A DNA stretch of 16,684 bases from Planctomycetota bacterium (lineage in GTDB: Bacteria; Planctomycetota; UBA1135; UBA2386): the NCBI GenBank assembly GCA_016793305.1, contig JAEUHU010000532.1, positions 1 through 16,684 on the forward strand. The letters run 5' to 3'. The notes under the pieces were generated by a model. That model made no database searches. It had not been told where the DNA came from and saw only the letters and a list, made by a program, of their open reading frames with translations. This document shows positions 8,579 through 16,214 of the stretch, piece after piece. How positions within the stretch are numbered: position 1 is the first letter of the stretch; each line of letters opens with the position of its first letter. Both the position numbers and the translations under genes were made by a program.

Positions 8579-9715
8579 TCAGCCGGCCTCCGCAACGACG
8601 ATCTGCTCGATGGCCGGGAGATGCTTCAGCTTCACGTCGAGGTAGCCGGCGAGGGTGCTCGCGCTGATCAGTTCGGCTTGGAAGGCCGACAGAACCAGTC
8701 GGACGAACGTCGCACCAGCCGACGAGACGAGGCGTTTCGGCAACGGCACTGGACCACCGCCCAAAGGCGCAACCGCTCCGAGTCGCTTGGAACGCCATCG
8801 CTCGTAGAAGTCCTTCGACGCCAACCCGAGCGCAACCAGCCGCCGGACCACGACCTCTTGGCTGACCCAGAACCGGCGTGAGATCCGCTGCAGCTCCGGC
8901 TCCGGCCATTCCGGCCGATACGCCACAGCCTCCTGGGCAAGGTCGTCGGCGGGCACGAGCAGTTCCGCTGCGAATCGGTTGCACCAGACCTCCTCGGCGG
9001 CCCCTTCGCCCATGTCGCACACGGCACCCTTGGGCCGCACCAGGTGGCCCAGCTCGTGCGCCAACGTGAACACGCGAGCCACCGCTGCATCGGCGCTGTT
9101 CATCGCGATCACGGGGAAGGGCTCGTACCAGCACGAGAACCCGCGGGTCTCCTCGACTGCGACACCGCTGATCTGGAAGACCAGCACCCCTTGCGCCTCG
9201 ATTCGCCGACGCCAAGCCCGGAGGGCGGCGTACTGGTCACTCCAGCTCTTTCGAACGCTCGCATCGATGCCGAGCCGGGCCCGAACCCGTTCCGCAGCAG
9301 CCTCTGGCGAACCGTTCCGCGCCACGTCGAGATCGAACCTGGGCGGCAGTTCGTGCAGCTCCGTACCAAGGTCCAAGGCGATCTCCCTTCGCGATGCCGC
9401 CCTTCGGAGTTCGACGATCAGTTCCGGCGACGGGTCGCGCGGCGAACCCAGCAGGCGGCGGAAGTCGGCCACGAGCTGCTGCTCCCGCGGCGGTTCCGGC
9501 AGAAAGAGGGCTGCCAACGGTCGTCGATACGCTGCCGCCAGCTTGCGAACCTGCGCGATCGTCGGTCGCTCCACTTGCGGCTCGTGCTCCCAGCCAGCCA
9601 GTCGCGCTGCATCGACATCGGCGGCCTGTGCCGCCTCCTCGAGGCTCATGCCGATCGACTCACGTGCCCAGAGCAGCATGCGCGGCGAGGCCAGGCCTGG
9701 GATGGACTTGCTCAC
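8579..9715 (-). CDS. XRE-type helix-turn-helix / ImmA-IrrE family zinc metallopeptidase
   Basis: A 378-residue fusion of a DNA-binding domain and a protease. Residues about 10-70 form an XRE/Cro-like helix-turn-helix (RMLLWARESIGMSLEEAAQAA, then an A-R-L-A-G-W-E-H turn and recognition region, ending with PLAALFLPE). The peptidase domain carries HELGH at 220-224, the gluzincin zinc site. It is followed by E241/E242 in a E-E-V-W-C-N-R-F-A-A-E-L-L-V-P segment, where the third zinc ligand of the ImmA/IrrE (DUF955) family is found. Family members cleave phage-type repressors or regulators on a signal (ImmA on ImmR, IrrE on DdrO), and many lie beside toxin-antitoxin or mobile genes. Here it probably senses a signal and cleaves either a regulator or the adjacent antitoxin-like protein; the substrate is an inference. 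The start codon is GTG at 9715. It lies 54 bases after the macrodomain gene and 75 before hsdM, on the same strand. Confidence 0.88.
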   Translation of the reverse strand: MSKSIPGLASPRMLLWARESIGMSLEEAAQAADVDAARLAGWEHEPQVERPTIAQVRKLAAAYRRPLAALFLPEPPREQQLVADFRRLLGSPRDPSPELIVELRRAASRREIALDLGTELHELPPRFDLDVARNGSPEAAAERVRARLGIDASVRKSWSDQYAALRAWRRRIEAQGVLVFQISGVAVEETRGFSCWYEPFPVIAMNSADAAVARVFTLAHELGHLVRPKGAVCDMGEGAAEEVWCNRFAAELLVPADDLAQEAVAYRPEWPEPELQRISRRFWVSQEVVVRRLVALGLASKDFYERWRSKRLGAVAPLGGGPVPLPKRLVSSAGATFVRLVLSAFQAELISASTLAGYLDVKLKHLPAIEQIVVAEAG

Positions 9716-9769
9716 GGGGTTCGCCAGTGGGTGGCTGGACGTCTTGTTCTACCACGCTCGACTACGGCG

Positions 9770-10240
9770 TCAGCGTGCGCGGTTCCCTTCAGCTGGAACG
9801 TAGAGCCGCACGTCGACCTCCGGCAGCGGTGCAAACGCCGCCTCGATCCGCGGTCGCACTTCCCGCCACTCCAGCCCGCCGAGGCCGCAGCCGAGTGCGG
9901 GCACGGCGAGCGACCGGATGCGTCGCTCACGGATCTCGACGACCAGACTCTGCAAACCGGCCTCGATGTCCTCGATGCGCGAGCCGTCGCGCCAGTGCTG
10001 CTTGGTCGGGAAGTTGACGAGGAACCGCGGGTTCTGGAGAAGGCCGGTAGCGAACACGAACATCGCGCCGGTGTGCACCTCGCCTGCCTTGCACGCCTTG
10101 GCGTAGGCTCTGAAGTTTACTGGGAACCGCTCCTTGAACTGGAGGGCGATGCCCTTGCCCATAACGCCGACACAGTTGACGGCGTTGACGAGGGCCTCGA
10201 CGTCGGCGTCGAGCAGGTTGCCGCTGGCGAGGGTGATCAA
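9770..10240 (-). CDS. Stand-alone DarG-like macrodomain (ADP-ribosyl hydrolase) protein
   Basis: A 156-residue single macrodomain. It shows the ADP-ribose-binding features GNLL (7-10), VNAVNCVGVMGKGIALQF (18-35), NFPTKQHW (76-83) and the C-terminal loop PALGCGLGGL (114-123). This is the ALC1-like subgroup containing DarG, which removes ADP-ribose from thymidine bases in DNA placed there by DarT. K80 in the NFPTK motif falls at the position I recall as catalytic in Thermus DarG. DarG normally has a C-terminal DarT-binding domain and sits beside darT. Here the protein ends after the macrodomain and no DarT-like gene is visible. The start appears to be TTG at 10240, which overlaps the stop of a 10-codon open frame (10237-10269). 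A weak GAGG lies at 10245-10248. Activity on DNA rather than protein or RNA adducts is inferred from the subfamily. Confidence 0.88.
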   Translation of the reverse strand: MITLASGNLLDADVEALVNAVNCVGVMGKGIALQFKERFPVNFRAYAKACKAGEVHTGAMFVFATGLLQNPRFLVNFPTKQHWRDGSRIEDIEAGLQSLVVEIRERRIRSLAVPALGCGLGGLEWREVRPRIEAAFAPLPEVDVRLYVPAEGNRAR

Positions 10241-10269
10241 GCCGCCTCGTGGTTGCTGGCTTCGATCAT
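10237..10269 (-). CDS. Possible 10-codon coupling ORF between the PIN and macrodomain genes
   Basis: The sequence ATG ATC GAA GCC AGC AAC CAC GAG GCG GCT TGA encodes MIEASNHEAA. Its ATG overlaps the TGA of the PIN gene (ATGA) and its TGA overlaps the TTG start of the macrodomain gene (TTGA). A ribosome finishing the PIN gene could reinitiate here and be delivered onto the weak TTG start. It may equally be accidental; nothing else supports its translation. Confidence 0.25.
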   Translation of the reverse strand: MIEASNHEAA

Positions 10270-10682
10270 GGGGACGAGTCAGGGGCGTGCGTGATCACCT
10301 GGAGCCGAGGGATGCCGACGAAGTGGCGCGAGTTGTGAGTTACGAGCGGCAGGTTGTGGCGCAAGGCGCATGCTGCGATCCACCAGTCCCCTCGGTCCTT
10401 CTGGTCGCGCCCAGTCTGGCGTTGATGAGCGGCCACTTCCGCCCATCGCGATGCCGTCTCGCTATCGAACCCCAGGATCGTGTAGCCGAGCATGGCCTGC
10501 TCCAGGGAGTCGCGGCGCTTCTGGCCCCACGAGTGCTCGATCGCCCACAGACGAAGCTCGGCCACGCTTATGAAGGCAAGGCACAATCGCTTGCCGAGCA
10601 AGTCTTGCGCGTAGAAGTCCCGCCGCGAGTCCCGTTTGAACAGGAACGAGAAGATGTTCGTGTCGACGAGTAGCGCGGTCAT
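10266..10682 (-). CDS. VapC-like PIN-domain ribonuclease (probable toxin)
   Basis: A 138-residue single PIN domain. The acidic metal-binding residues are in place: D7 in LLVDTNIFSFLF, E42 in SVAELRLWA and D99 in RGDWWIAACA, with THNSRHF (115-121) supplying the last motif. Such proteins are Mg2+-dependent ribonucleases that act on tRNA, rRNA or mRNA as VapC toxins. The start ATG overlaps the stop of the upstream gene by four bases (ATGA), the tight antitoxin-then-toxin order usual for vapBC. Its partner is expected to be the upstream 308-residue protein, whose C-terminus resembles a VapB tail. The family call is strong; the RNA target is unknown. Confidence 0.9.
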   Translation of the reverse strand: MTALLVDTNIFSFLFKRDSRRDFYAQDLLGKRLCLAFISVAELRLWAIEHSWGQKRRDSLEQAMLGYTILGFDSETASRWAEVAAHQRQTGRDQKDRGDWWIAACALRHNLPLVTHNSRHFVGIPRLQVITHAPDSSP

Positions 10683-11605
10683 CCGCCACGCACCTCGCGC
10701 AGCATGTTCAGGAAGTCGTCGACAGACTCGTCTTCCGGCCAGTCGCCGGCGAGGGCGTCGAGGTTCGTCACCGGCACGACTCCCTGCCTGCGAGCCAGTT
10801 CGTCGACGCTCAGGTTCTCCCAGAAGCCACCGAATCGCGGATCAGGCATCCCGACGCTGACCTGAGCTGGCACGACGTTGGTAACCGTGGCGCGGATCGC
10901 GCGACCGCTCAGGCGCTCGATGCGGCCGGTCACGCGAACGCGCTGCCGACGCAGTTCCGTGACGGGCTCGTCCAGTCCCTCGGGCAGGATAAGTGCCACC
11001 CGGTTGCCGTCGACCTCGTCCAGTTGTGCGGTGCGCTGCTTCCAGTCGCACTCCCAAAGCACGCCCTCGATCTCCCCTTCGGCAACCTGCGGCTGACCAA
11101 CGTTGGTACCACGCAGGTTCTGACGGAAGGTCCTGGTCAGCCGCGCCGACCGTCTCCGCTCGCCGTCGAGAAGGGTGATGCTGATCGCATCGACCCCCTC
11201 ACCCAACGGCTTGGCGAGAGTCTCCCAGCCGTCGACAACGCCAGCTTGAAGGCCCGCATCCCAGCCGGCGGCTCCCGACTCGACCTTCTGCATGGCGTCG
11301 AGCATCTCCTCGGCGACTCGAACGCCTGGGTCCCCGTGCAGGGTGTCGCGGTCGCGTTGGCCCGCATACTCGAACGTGAGTACGGCACTGCCTTTGGCGA
11401 AGGCCGTGAGGTCGAGCGCGCAGGTCTGCTCGATGCCCGTCGGGAACCGGCCACCGCCTCGGCGGTGCGAGGCGAGCATGCGGCGCAGAGACAGCTGCAG
11501 CTCCTTGGCGACGGCCGTCAAGGTGTCGACGCTGATCCGGCCGGGAACAGCAGGCCCTTCCAGGCGCATCTCGATCTTGGGTGGTTCGGGTGTCGGCTTG
11601 GTCAC
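10679..11605 (-). CDS. 308-residue protein of unknown function with a VapB-like C-terminal antitoxin tail
   Basis: I do not recognise the first ~250 residues. Residues 11-170 are mixed alpha/beta, with an S-V-D-T-L-T-A-V-A-K-E-L helix and a D-L-T-A-F-A-K-G-S-A-V-L-T-F-E strand pair. Residues about 176-245 (from EGEIEGVLWECD to VRVTGRIERLSG and beyond) look like a small beta barrel, possibly OB- or SH3-like. Residues 261-308 contain LSVDELARRQGVVPV, then L-A-G-D-W-P-E-D-E-S-V-D-D-F-L and a basic end. This matches short VapB-type antitoxins that wrap around PIN toxins. With the PIN gene starting inside its stop codon, it is probably that toxin's antitoxin, fused to a large extra domain. The GTG start at 11605 is fixed by a strong GGAGGT six bases upstream. 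The gene begins 3 bases after hsdS. An unusually long antitoxin might sense HsdS/HsdR status, DNA or a ligand; that part is speculation. Confidence 0.75.
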   Translation of the reverse strand: MTKPTPEPPKIEMRLEGPAVPGRISVDTLTAVAKELQLSLRRMLASHRRGGGRFPTGIEQTCALDLTAFAKGSAVLTFEYAGQRDRDTLHGDPGVRVAEEMLDAMQKVESGAAGWDAGLQAGVVDGWETLAKPLGEGVDAISITLLDGERRRSARLTRTFRQNLRGTNVGQPQVAEGEIEGVLWECDWKQRTAQLDEVDGNRVALILPEGLDEPVTELRRQRVRVTGRIERLSGRAIRATVTNVVPAQVSVGMPDPRFGGFWENLSVDELARRQGVVPVTNLDALAGDWPEDESVDDFLNMLREVRGG

Positions 11606-11608
11606 GGC

Positions 11609-11616
11609 TCACCTCC
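11609..11616 (-). promoter_or_regulatory. Shine-Dalgarno overlapping the hsdS stop, for the antitoxin-like gene
   Basis: On the minus strand GGAGGTGA includes the hsdS stop codon TGA (11609-11611). It lies six bases, counted from GGAGG, before the GTG at 11605. It is the best ribosome binding site in the operon and settles the GTG start. It suggests that the antitoxin-like protein is made efficiently and is coupled to hsdS termination. Confidence 0.75.
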
Positions 11617-13183
11617 GGACGGAAGGTTTGGTCGGAGCGGAAGGGCGCATCGTAGCGGGATTCACGACCAACGCCGTCGTTGGAGCGGCCCCTGGGGGTT
11701 GATCGACAAGTCGGCCCTCGAAGGCCCACTTGAGGATGGACTGGCGCAGGCGCTGCACCCGCCGCCTGCCGTGTGCTGCGGAGCCATGCAGGTTTGCCAT
11801 TCCAGACAGCATGCGATCGAGCTCGCTCCTGACACGCAGCTGCTCAGCTTCTGGAGGGACCGGAACCGGGAGGCTAGCGATCTTCGAGAGGCTGAGCGTG
11901 TGCAAGCCCGACGTCGAACTTGCTGCGCGTTCGATGTGGCCTCGGCCGCTCGTAGAGAGCATCCAGGTCAATGACCACTTCGGCAGGGTGGCGCCGGCAA
12001 AGCGGACCTTGATGATGTGGTTCTGGTGTACGCATCCGGGGACGCTGCCGTTCCAGAGGGCGACACGGCCGATCTGGTCGACGCTGCCGTTGCCCTCCAC
12101 GACGAGAAGGTCGTCGGCCAGAAGCTCGGCGCGCTCGGCTTCATCCTCCGTGACTCCGATGCGCTTGATCTCGTCCAAGCGAAGTTCATCGGCGTAGACG
12201 TTGGCAACGCGAAGGTAGGGCCGCTGCTTTGCGAGCTTCTCCCTCTGGGCATTCTTGGTGAGGCCACCGGAGATGATGCCAAGTTGGTCCATGCTGGCCC
12301 AGCACCAGCCCTCGGGCAGCTCGGGTAGGTCAGTCGTGTCCGGCGCGGCGGGTTCTTCGTACTTCGCCTTCCAGCGGTCGTCGGTCGGCGGCTTGCCCTT
12401 GGCCTTCAGCTTGGTGAGTTCGGCTTCTTCCCAGCGGCGGCGGCGCTCGGCGAGGATGCGCTTCAGCAGGACGGAGGCGGGTTCGTAGCTGCGGCCTTCC
12501 TTCTTCGCGAGTTCGGCTTCGGTCGGGACGAGGCGACCTTCGACGGCGGCCTTGAGCACGGAGGCGCGGTAGCGCTCGAGGTTGCGCTGCACGCGCTCCA
12601 GGGTCGCGGTCGCGGCGTCGAGGCGGGAGAAGTGGGCGTCGATCGCGGCGACGACTTGGCGCTGCTCTTGCAGTGGCGCAACGGTTGTCGGGAGCTTCTT
12701 GAAGCGATCGTGTGTGAGGTTGAGACCACTGTCGCTGATGCCTGTCTTCATGGCATCGATCGCCATCTGCGCAGCCTGAGACAGAAGCTGTGCCTCCAAG
12801 AAGCGCGGGTCCATGACGTCCGGCCGAGCACGAAACCGGTACATCTTCCCGGACAGGATGAGTCTCGGCCGCGTCTCGCGAACCAAGCACGGCACGCCAC
12901 ATCGAACTCTTGGTCCAGCGCACGTCAGGAGGATGTCGCCCGCTCTCACCTCAAGTTGCGGCCGAGGCTTCAGATTGTCGGGTAGCTGCTTGTTGTGCTC
13001 CGGCAGGAATCGGCCTGGCTGAATCGCCGTTGTCTTGAGCACGCCCCAGGCGTCGCTGGTAAGCGAGGGTTCCTTGAGGCACTGCGGACTCCAGCCATGG
13101 TGCAGCACGCGGCCGTCATCCAACGGTGCGAGCACCTTGTCGATCGTCGTGCGGGTCCAACCCTGAGGAATCTCTTCTGTCAT
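11609..13183 (-). CDS. hsdS: Type I restriction-modification specificity subunit HsdS
   Basis: The DNA-recognition subunit that sets the bipartite target for both methylation and cleavage. It is 524 residues with the standard two-half architecture. Target-recognition domain 1 spans about residues 5-165. A conserved helical spacer (about 168-260) begins with APLQEQRQVVAAIDAHFSRL and leads to VLKAAVEGRLVP. Target-recognition domain 2 spans about 288-440, opening with LPEGWCWASMDQL. A second helical repeat (about 440-500) has PPEAEQLRVRSELDRML and ILKWAFEGRLV. A Pro/Thr/Ala-rich tail of about 25 residues follows. The ATG overlaps the hsdR stop by four bases (ATGA), so the two are translationally coupled. 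Specificity domains vary greatly, so the recognised sequence cannot be read from the protein. Confidence 0.95.
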   Translation of the reverse strand: MTEEIPQGWTRTTIDKVLAPLDDGRVLHHGWSPQCLKEPSLTSDAWGVLKTTAIQPGRFLPEHNKQLPDNLKPRPQLEVRAGDILLTCAGPRVRCGVPCLVRETRPRLILSGKMYRFRARPDVMDPRFLEAQLLSQAAQMAIDAMKTGISDSGLNLTHDRFKKLPTTVAPLQEQRQVVAAIDAHFSRLDAATATLERVQRNLERYRASVLKAAVEGRLVPTEAELAKKEGRSYEPASVLLKRILAERRRRWEEAELTKLKAKGKPPTDDRWKAKYEEPAAPDTTDLPELPEGWCWASMDQLGIISGGLTKNAQREKLAKQRPYLRVANVYADELRLDEIKRIGVTEDEAERAELLADDLLVVEGNGSVDQIGRVALWNGSVPGCVHQNHIIKVRFAGATLPKWSLTWMLSTSGRGHIERAASSTSGLHTLSLSKIASLPVPVPPEAEQLRVRSELDRMLSGMANLHGSAAHGRRRVQRLRQSILKWAFEGRLVDQPPGAAPTTALVVNPATMRPSAPTKPSVRR

Positions 13184-16023
13184 GCCGCCAGCACCTCGTT
13201 CACCTCACGCAGCACGTCCGCCAGCTTCCCTCCGAACACCAGCTGCGCCCGCCCGAGCCCACCCTCCTGCACGAACGGCACCCCGTCGAAGTCGTCGATC
13301 GTGATCTCGACACTCGTCGCCACCTGCTCGCGGATCATCTCCAGCCACTTGACCTGCTCCGACGTGAACCGTCCACCCTGCTTCTCGAGCCATGACGCGA
13401 ACCGCGCCTGCACGGTCTCCGCGAACGGCACCAGTTCGTTGTCCTGCTTCAGCGCGTAGCGCACCAGCGACACCACGTCGACGAGCATGCGCCGCGCCGA
13501 GGCCCCGCGCACCCGATCGCGCGCCAGGATCTCGTAGGCGCGCCACAGCTGTTCCTGCGAGCAGCCGACCGGCGCTTCACCCAGCGCTGCGGCCAGCGCC
13601 TTGATGTCGTCGTAGCGCAGCCGGCGCCGATGCGGGACCGAGTAGAAGAACTGCAGCGCCGCCATCTCGTCCTTCTTGTCGGCGACGAACTGCTCGAACC
13701 GCTGCACCAGGGCCTGCGCCTTCTGCTTGGCTTCGGGGGAGAAGCCGGCCTCCAGCAGTTCGTCGCGGCTGACCGGGTCGATCACCTGGTCGCATTCCTG
13801 CCGCACGGTGACCAGCACGTCGCACAGCGTCGGGTTGTCGACCAACGGCTGGACGGAGGCGGCGACCAGCTCGGCCTTCGCAGCCGCGAGCTGGGCCGCG
13901 TCGGGGACCGTGGCCGGATCGAGCTGGAAGCGCTGTCGGGCTGCGGCCTCCTGCGCGTCGGTGTCTAGCGCCTGCACGAGCCCGTGGCTGATCGACGCCA
14001 GCGTCAGCCCGCCGGACGCACGCAGCAACCGATCCTGCTGCGCCGCCGAGCATCCGCGATCGAGCCGCGTCAGCCGCGAGACCAGGGAACTCAGGCAGGC
14101 GTCGTCGGCACCGCCCTCCCGAACCCGATCCAACAGCGTGCGCAGCGGCACCCCTGGCTGCTGCTCGAGAGGCTGAGATTCGGCGACCCACTTCTGCTCC
14201 GTGACCCCGATGCAGTCCACCACCACGAAGTGCGTCTTCTTCACCGGCTCGCCCGCGATGTGCTCCATCGTCGTCGGCGGACAAACCCGCACGCCGCGCC
14301 CCTTCATCTGCTCGAACAGCAGTCGGCTCTTGACCATGCGCAAGAACACGACCACCTCGACCGGCTTGATGTCGGTGCCCGTCGCGATCATGTCGACCGT
14401 GACGGCCATGCGCGGCAGGAAGTCGTTGCGGAAGGCGGCGATCAGGTCCTCCGCGCGATCGCCGTCGACCTTGTAGGTGATCTTCCGGCAGAAGTCGTTG
14501 CCGCGGCCGAACTCCTCGCGGATCACGGCGGTCACGTCTTCGGCGTGGCTGTCGTCCTTGCAGAAGAACAGCGTCTTCGGCACCTCCTTGCGGCCTGGGA
14601 AGATCTCGGAAGACAGCTTCTCGCGCAGCGTGCGGATCACCGTGCGCAGCTGGTCGCGAGCGACGACGGCCCGATCGAGGTCGCCTGCCGTGTAGGTGAT
14701 CGGCTGGTCCGGGGCCTCCCACCGAAGCTTGCGGGTACGGCGGTCGCGCAGGCCGAGCACCCGTTCGCCAGTGGCGGCGATCGACGCGCCCTGCTCGGTG
14801 ATCTTGGTGCGGATCCGGTAGACGTCGAAGCCGACGTTGACTCCGTCGGCGACCGCGTCGTCGTGGCCGTACTCGATGACGACGTTCTGGTCGAAGAACG
14901 CGTAGGTGTGGGCCGCGGGAGTCGCGGTCAGCCCGATCAGGAACGCGTCGAAGTACTCCAGCACCTGACGCCACTTCGAGTAGATCGAGCGATGGCATTC
15001 GTCGACGAAGATCACGTCGAAGTACTCGGGCGGGATCGCGCGGCAGTATTGAACCTCGGCCGGCTCGCGCCCGTCGTCGGCGTCGAGCAACGACGTCGCC
15101 TCTTCCGACTCGGCGAAGTCGGAACGCCCCTGCAGCATCGAGTAGAGCCGCTGGATGGTCGTGATGACCACCTTGGTCGACGCCCCGATCACGTTGCTCT
15201 GCAGGTGCTGCGTGACGTAGAGCTCCGGGAAGCGGCGGTTGTCGTCGGGGGTGACGTAGGCGCTGAACTCGTTGTCGAACGCCTGCTTGCCCAGGTTGCT
15301 GCGATCGACCAGGAACAGCACGCGCCGAGCCCCGCCGAACTTGATCAAGCGGTAGATGGAGGTGACCGCGGTGAACGTCTTGCCCGACCCCGTCGCCATC
15401 TGCACGAGCGCTCGCGGCCGGTTCTCGCGCAGCGAGCGTTCGAGGTTGGCGATGGCCCGCACCTGCACCGGGTAGAGACCCTTCGTCGCCAGGTCCGGCA
15501 TCGCCCGGAGTCTGGCCCGCAGCGTCGAAGGCAGGGAGGCCTCCGCCGCGGTGTGGGCCCCAGTTCGCTCCACCCACTGCTGTAGGGAGTCGGAGGCGAG
15601 CCACTCGGCCAGCGTCTCCGGCTGGTGGACGGCGAAGACCTCGCGGCTGACTGGGTACGGGTCGAGACCGTTCGCGAACAGGGTCTCACTGCCGTTGCTG
15701 AGGTAGACGAACGGCAGCGGGCGCACCGGAGCGGTGACACCAGCCGGCAGCCCGCTCGCGTAGTCACCGGCCTGCCATTCGTGGGCGCGTAGGGGCTCAC
15801 CGGCCCGCTTGGCCTCGAGCACCCCGACCGCTCGCCCATCGACGAACAGCAGGTAGTCGGCGACGCCATGGCCGGACGCCATCTCGAACTCGCGCACGGC
15901 GACGCCCCGCCCAGCAGCGAGGTCGACCTGGGACCGGTTCTGCACCAACCAACCCGCGGCCAGCAGATTCGCGTCGATCGTCTGGCGAGCTTGCTGCTCT
16001 GGGGTGAAGCCGGAGGAGGACAT
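13180..16023 (-). CDS. hsdR: Type I restriction endonuclease subunit HsdR (EcoEI-like)
   Basis: The motor and nuclease subunit: it translocates DNA with ATP and cuts unmethylated DNA far from the target. It is 947 residues. The N-terminal PD-(D/E)xK nuclease shows D56 in GHGVADYLLF and E70-x-K72 in GVLEAK. The SF2 helicase core has Walker A MATGSGKT (209-216), Walker B DECH (341-344), motif III LTATP (365-369) and motif VI QMKGRGVRV (572-580). The C-terminal ~120 residues, including the GGLGRAQLVFGGKL segment, match the EcoEI-type C-terminal domain that contacts the methyltransferase core. All catalytic residues are present, so it should be active. It is first in the operon, about 300 bases downstream of the tmRNA gene on the same strand. 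The start is ATG 16023; the preceding sequence has no clear Shine-Dalgarno, but the N-terminus fits the family. Confidence 0.96.
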   Translation of the reverse strand: MSSSGFTPEQQARQTIDANLLAAGWLVQNRSQVDLAAGRGVAVREFEMASGHGVADYLLFVDGRAVGVLEAKRAGEPLRAHEWQAGDYASGLPAGVTAPVRPLPFVYLSNGSETLFANGLDPYPVSREVFAVHQPETLAEWLASDSLQQWVERTGAHTAAEASLPSTLRARLRAMPDLATKGLYPVQVRAIANLERSLRENRPRALVQMATGSGKTFTAVTSIYRLIKFGGARRVLFLVDRSNLGKQAFDNEFSAYVTPDDNRRFPELYVTQHLQSNVIGASTKVVITTIQRLYSMLQGRSDFAESEEATSLLDADDGREPAEVQYCRAIPPEYFDVIFVDECHRSIYSKWRQVLEYFDAFLIGLTATPAAHTYAFFDQNVVIEYGHDDAVADGVNVGFDVYRIRTKITEQGASIAATGERVLGLRDRRTRKLRWEAPDQPITYTAGDLDRAVVARDQLRTVIRTLREKLSSEIFPGRKEVPKTLFFCKDDSHAEDVTAVIREEFGRGNDFCRKITYKVDGDRAEDLIAAFRNDFLPRMAVTVDMIATGTDIKPVEVVVFLRMVKSRLLFEQMKGRGVRVCPPTTMEHIAGEPVKKTHFVVVDCIGVTEQKWVAESQPLEQQPGVPLRTLLDRVREGGADDACLSSLVSRLTRLDRGCSAAQQDRLLRASGGLTLASISHGLVQALDTDAQEAAARQRFQLDPATVPDAAQLAAAKAELVAASVQPLVDNPTLCDVLVTVRQECDQVIDPVSRDELLEAGFSPEAKQKAQALVQRFEQFVADKKDEMAALQFFYSVPHRRRLRYDDIKALAAALGEAPVGCSQEQLWRAYEILARDRVRGASARRMLVDVVSLVRYALKQDNELVPFAETVQARFASWLEKQGGRFTSEQVKWLEMIREQVATSVEITIDDFDGVPFVQEGGLGRAQLVFGGKLADVLREVNEVLAA

Positions 16024-16202
16024 GGAGGGCGGTTGGTCCCCACCGAGCGGCCAGCGGCACCAGTGACCACGGTGGATCCCGAGCCCCGATCATGCCGCGC
16101 CGATTCTGCGCGAACCACCATCAGCCATGGAGTTGCAGCCACCTAGCAGCTGCACCGGCGCGGCTGCTGGCTCACTCCGATCGCCGTATTGGGAACAGCA
16201 TC

Positions 16203-16214
16203 GAGCGACAGGCT
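16203..16214 (+). repeat. Right copy of the 12-bp direct repeat flanking the restriction operon
   Basis: GAGCGACAGGCT is identical to 6917-6928 and in the same orientation. It lies between the hsdR start and the ssrA 3' end and abuts a perfect stem-loop (16214-16230). Together the copies delimit about 9.3 kb that contains only the restriction operon. Confidence 0.45.

Noticed and set aside
9770..10682. A DarTG toxin-antitoxin pair
   Set aside because: The macrodomain is DarG-like, but the neighbouring gene is a PIN nuclease with D7, E42 and D99, not a DarT ADP-ribosyltransferase.
13984..15585. A 533-codon plus-strand open frame antisense to hsdR
   Set aside because: hsdR carries every expected catalytic motif across this interval; the antisense frame is compositionally biased.
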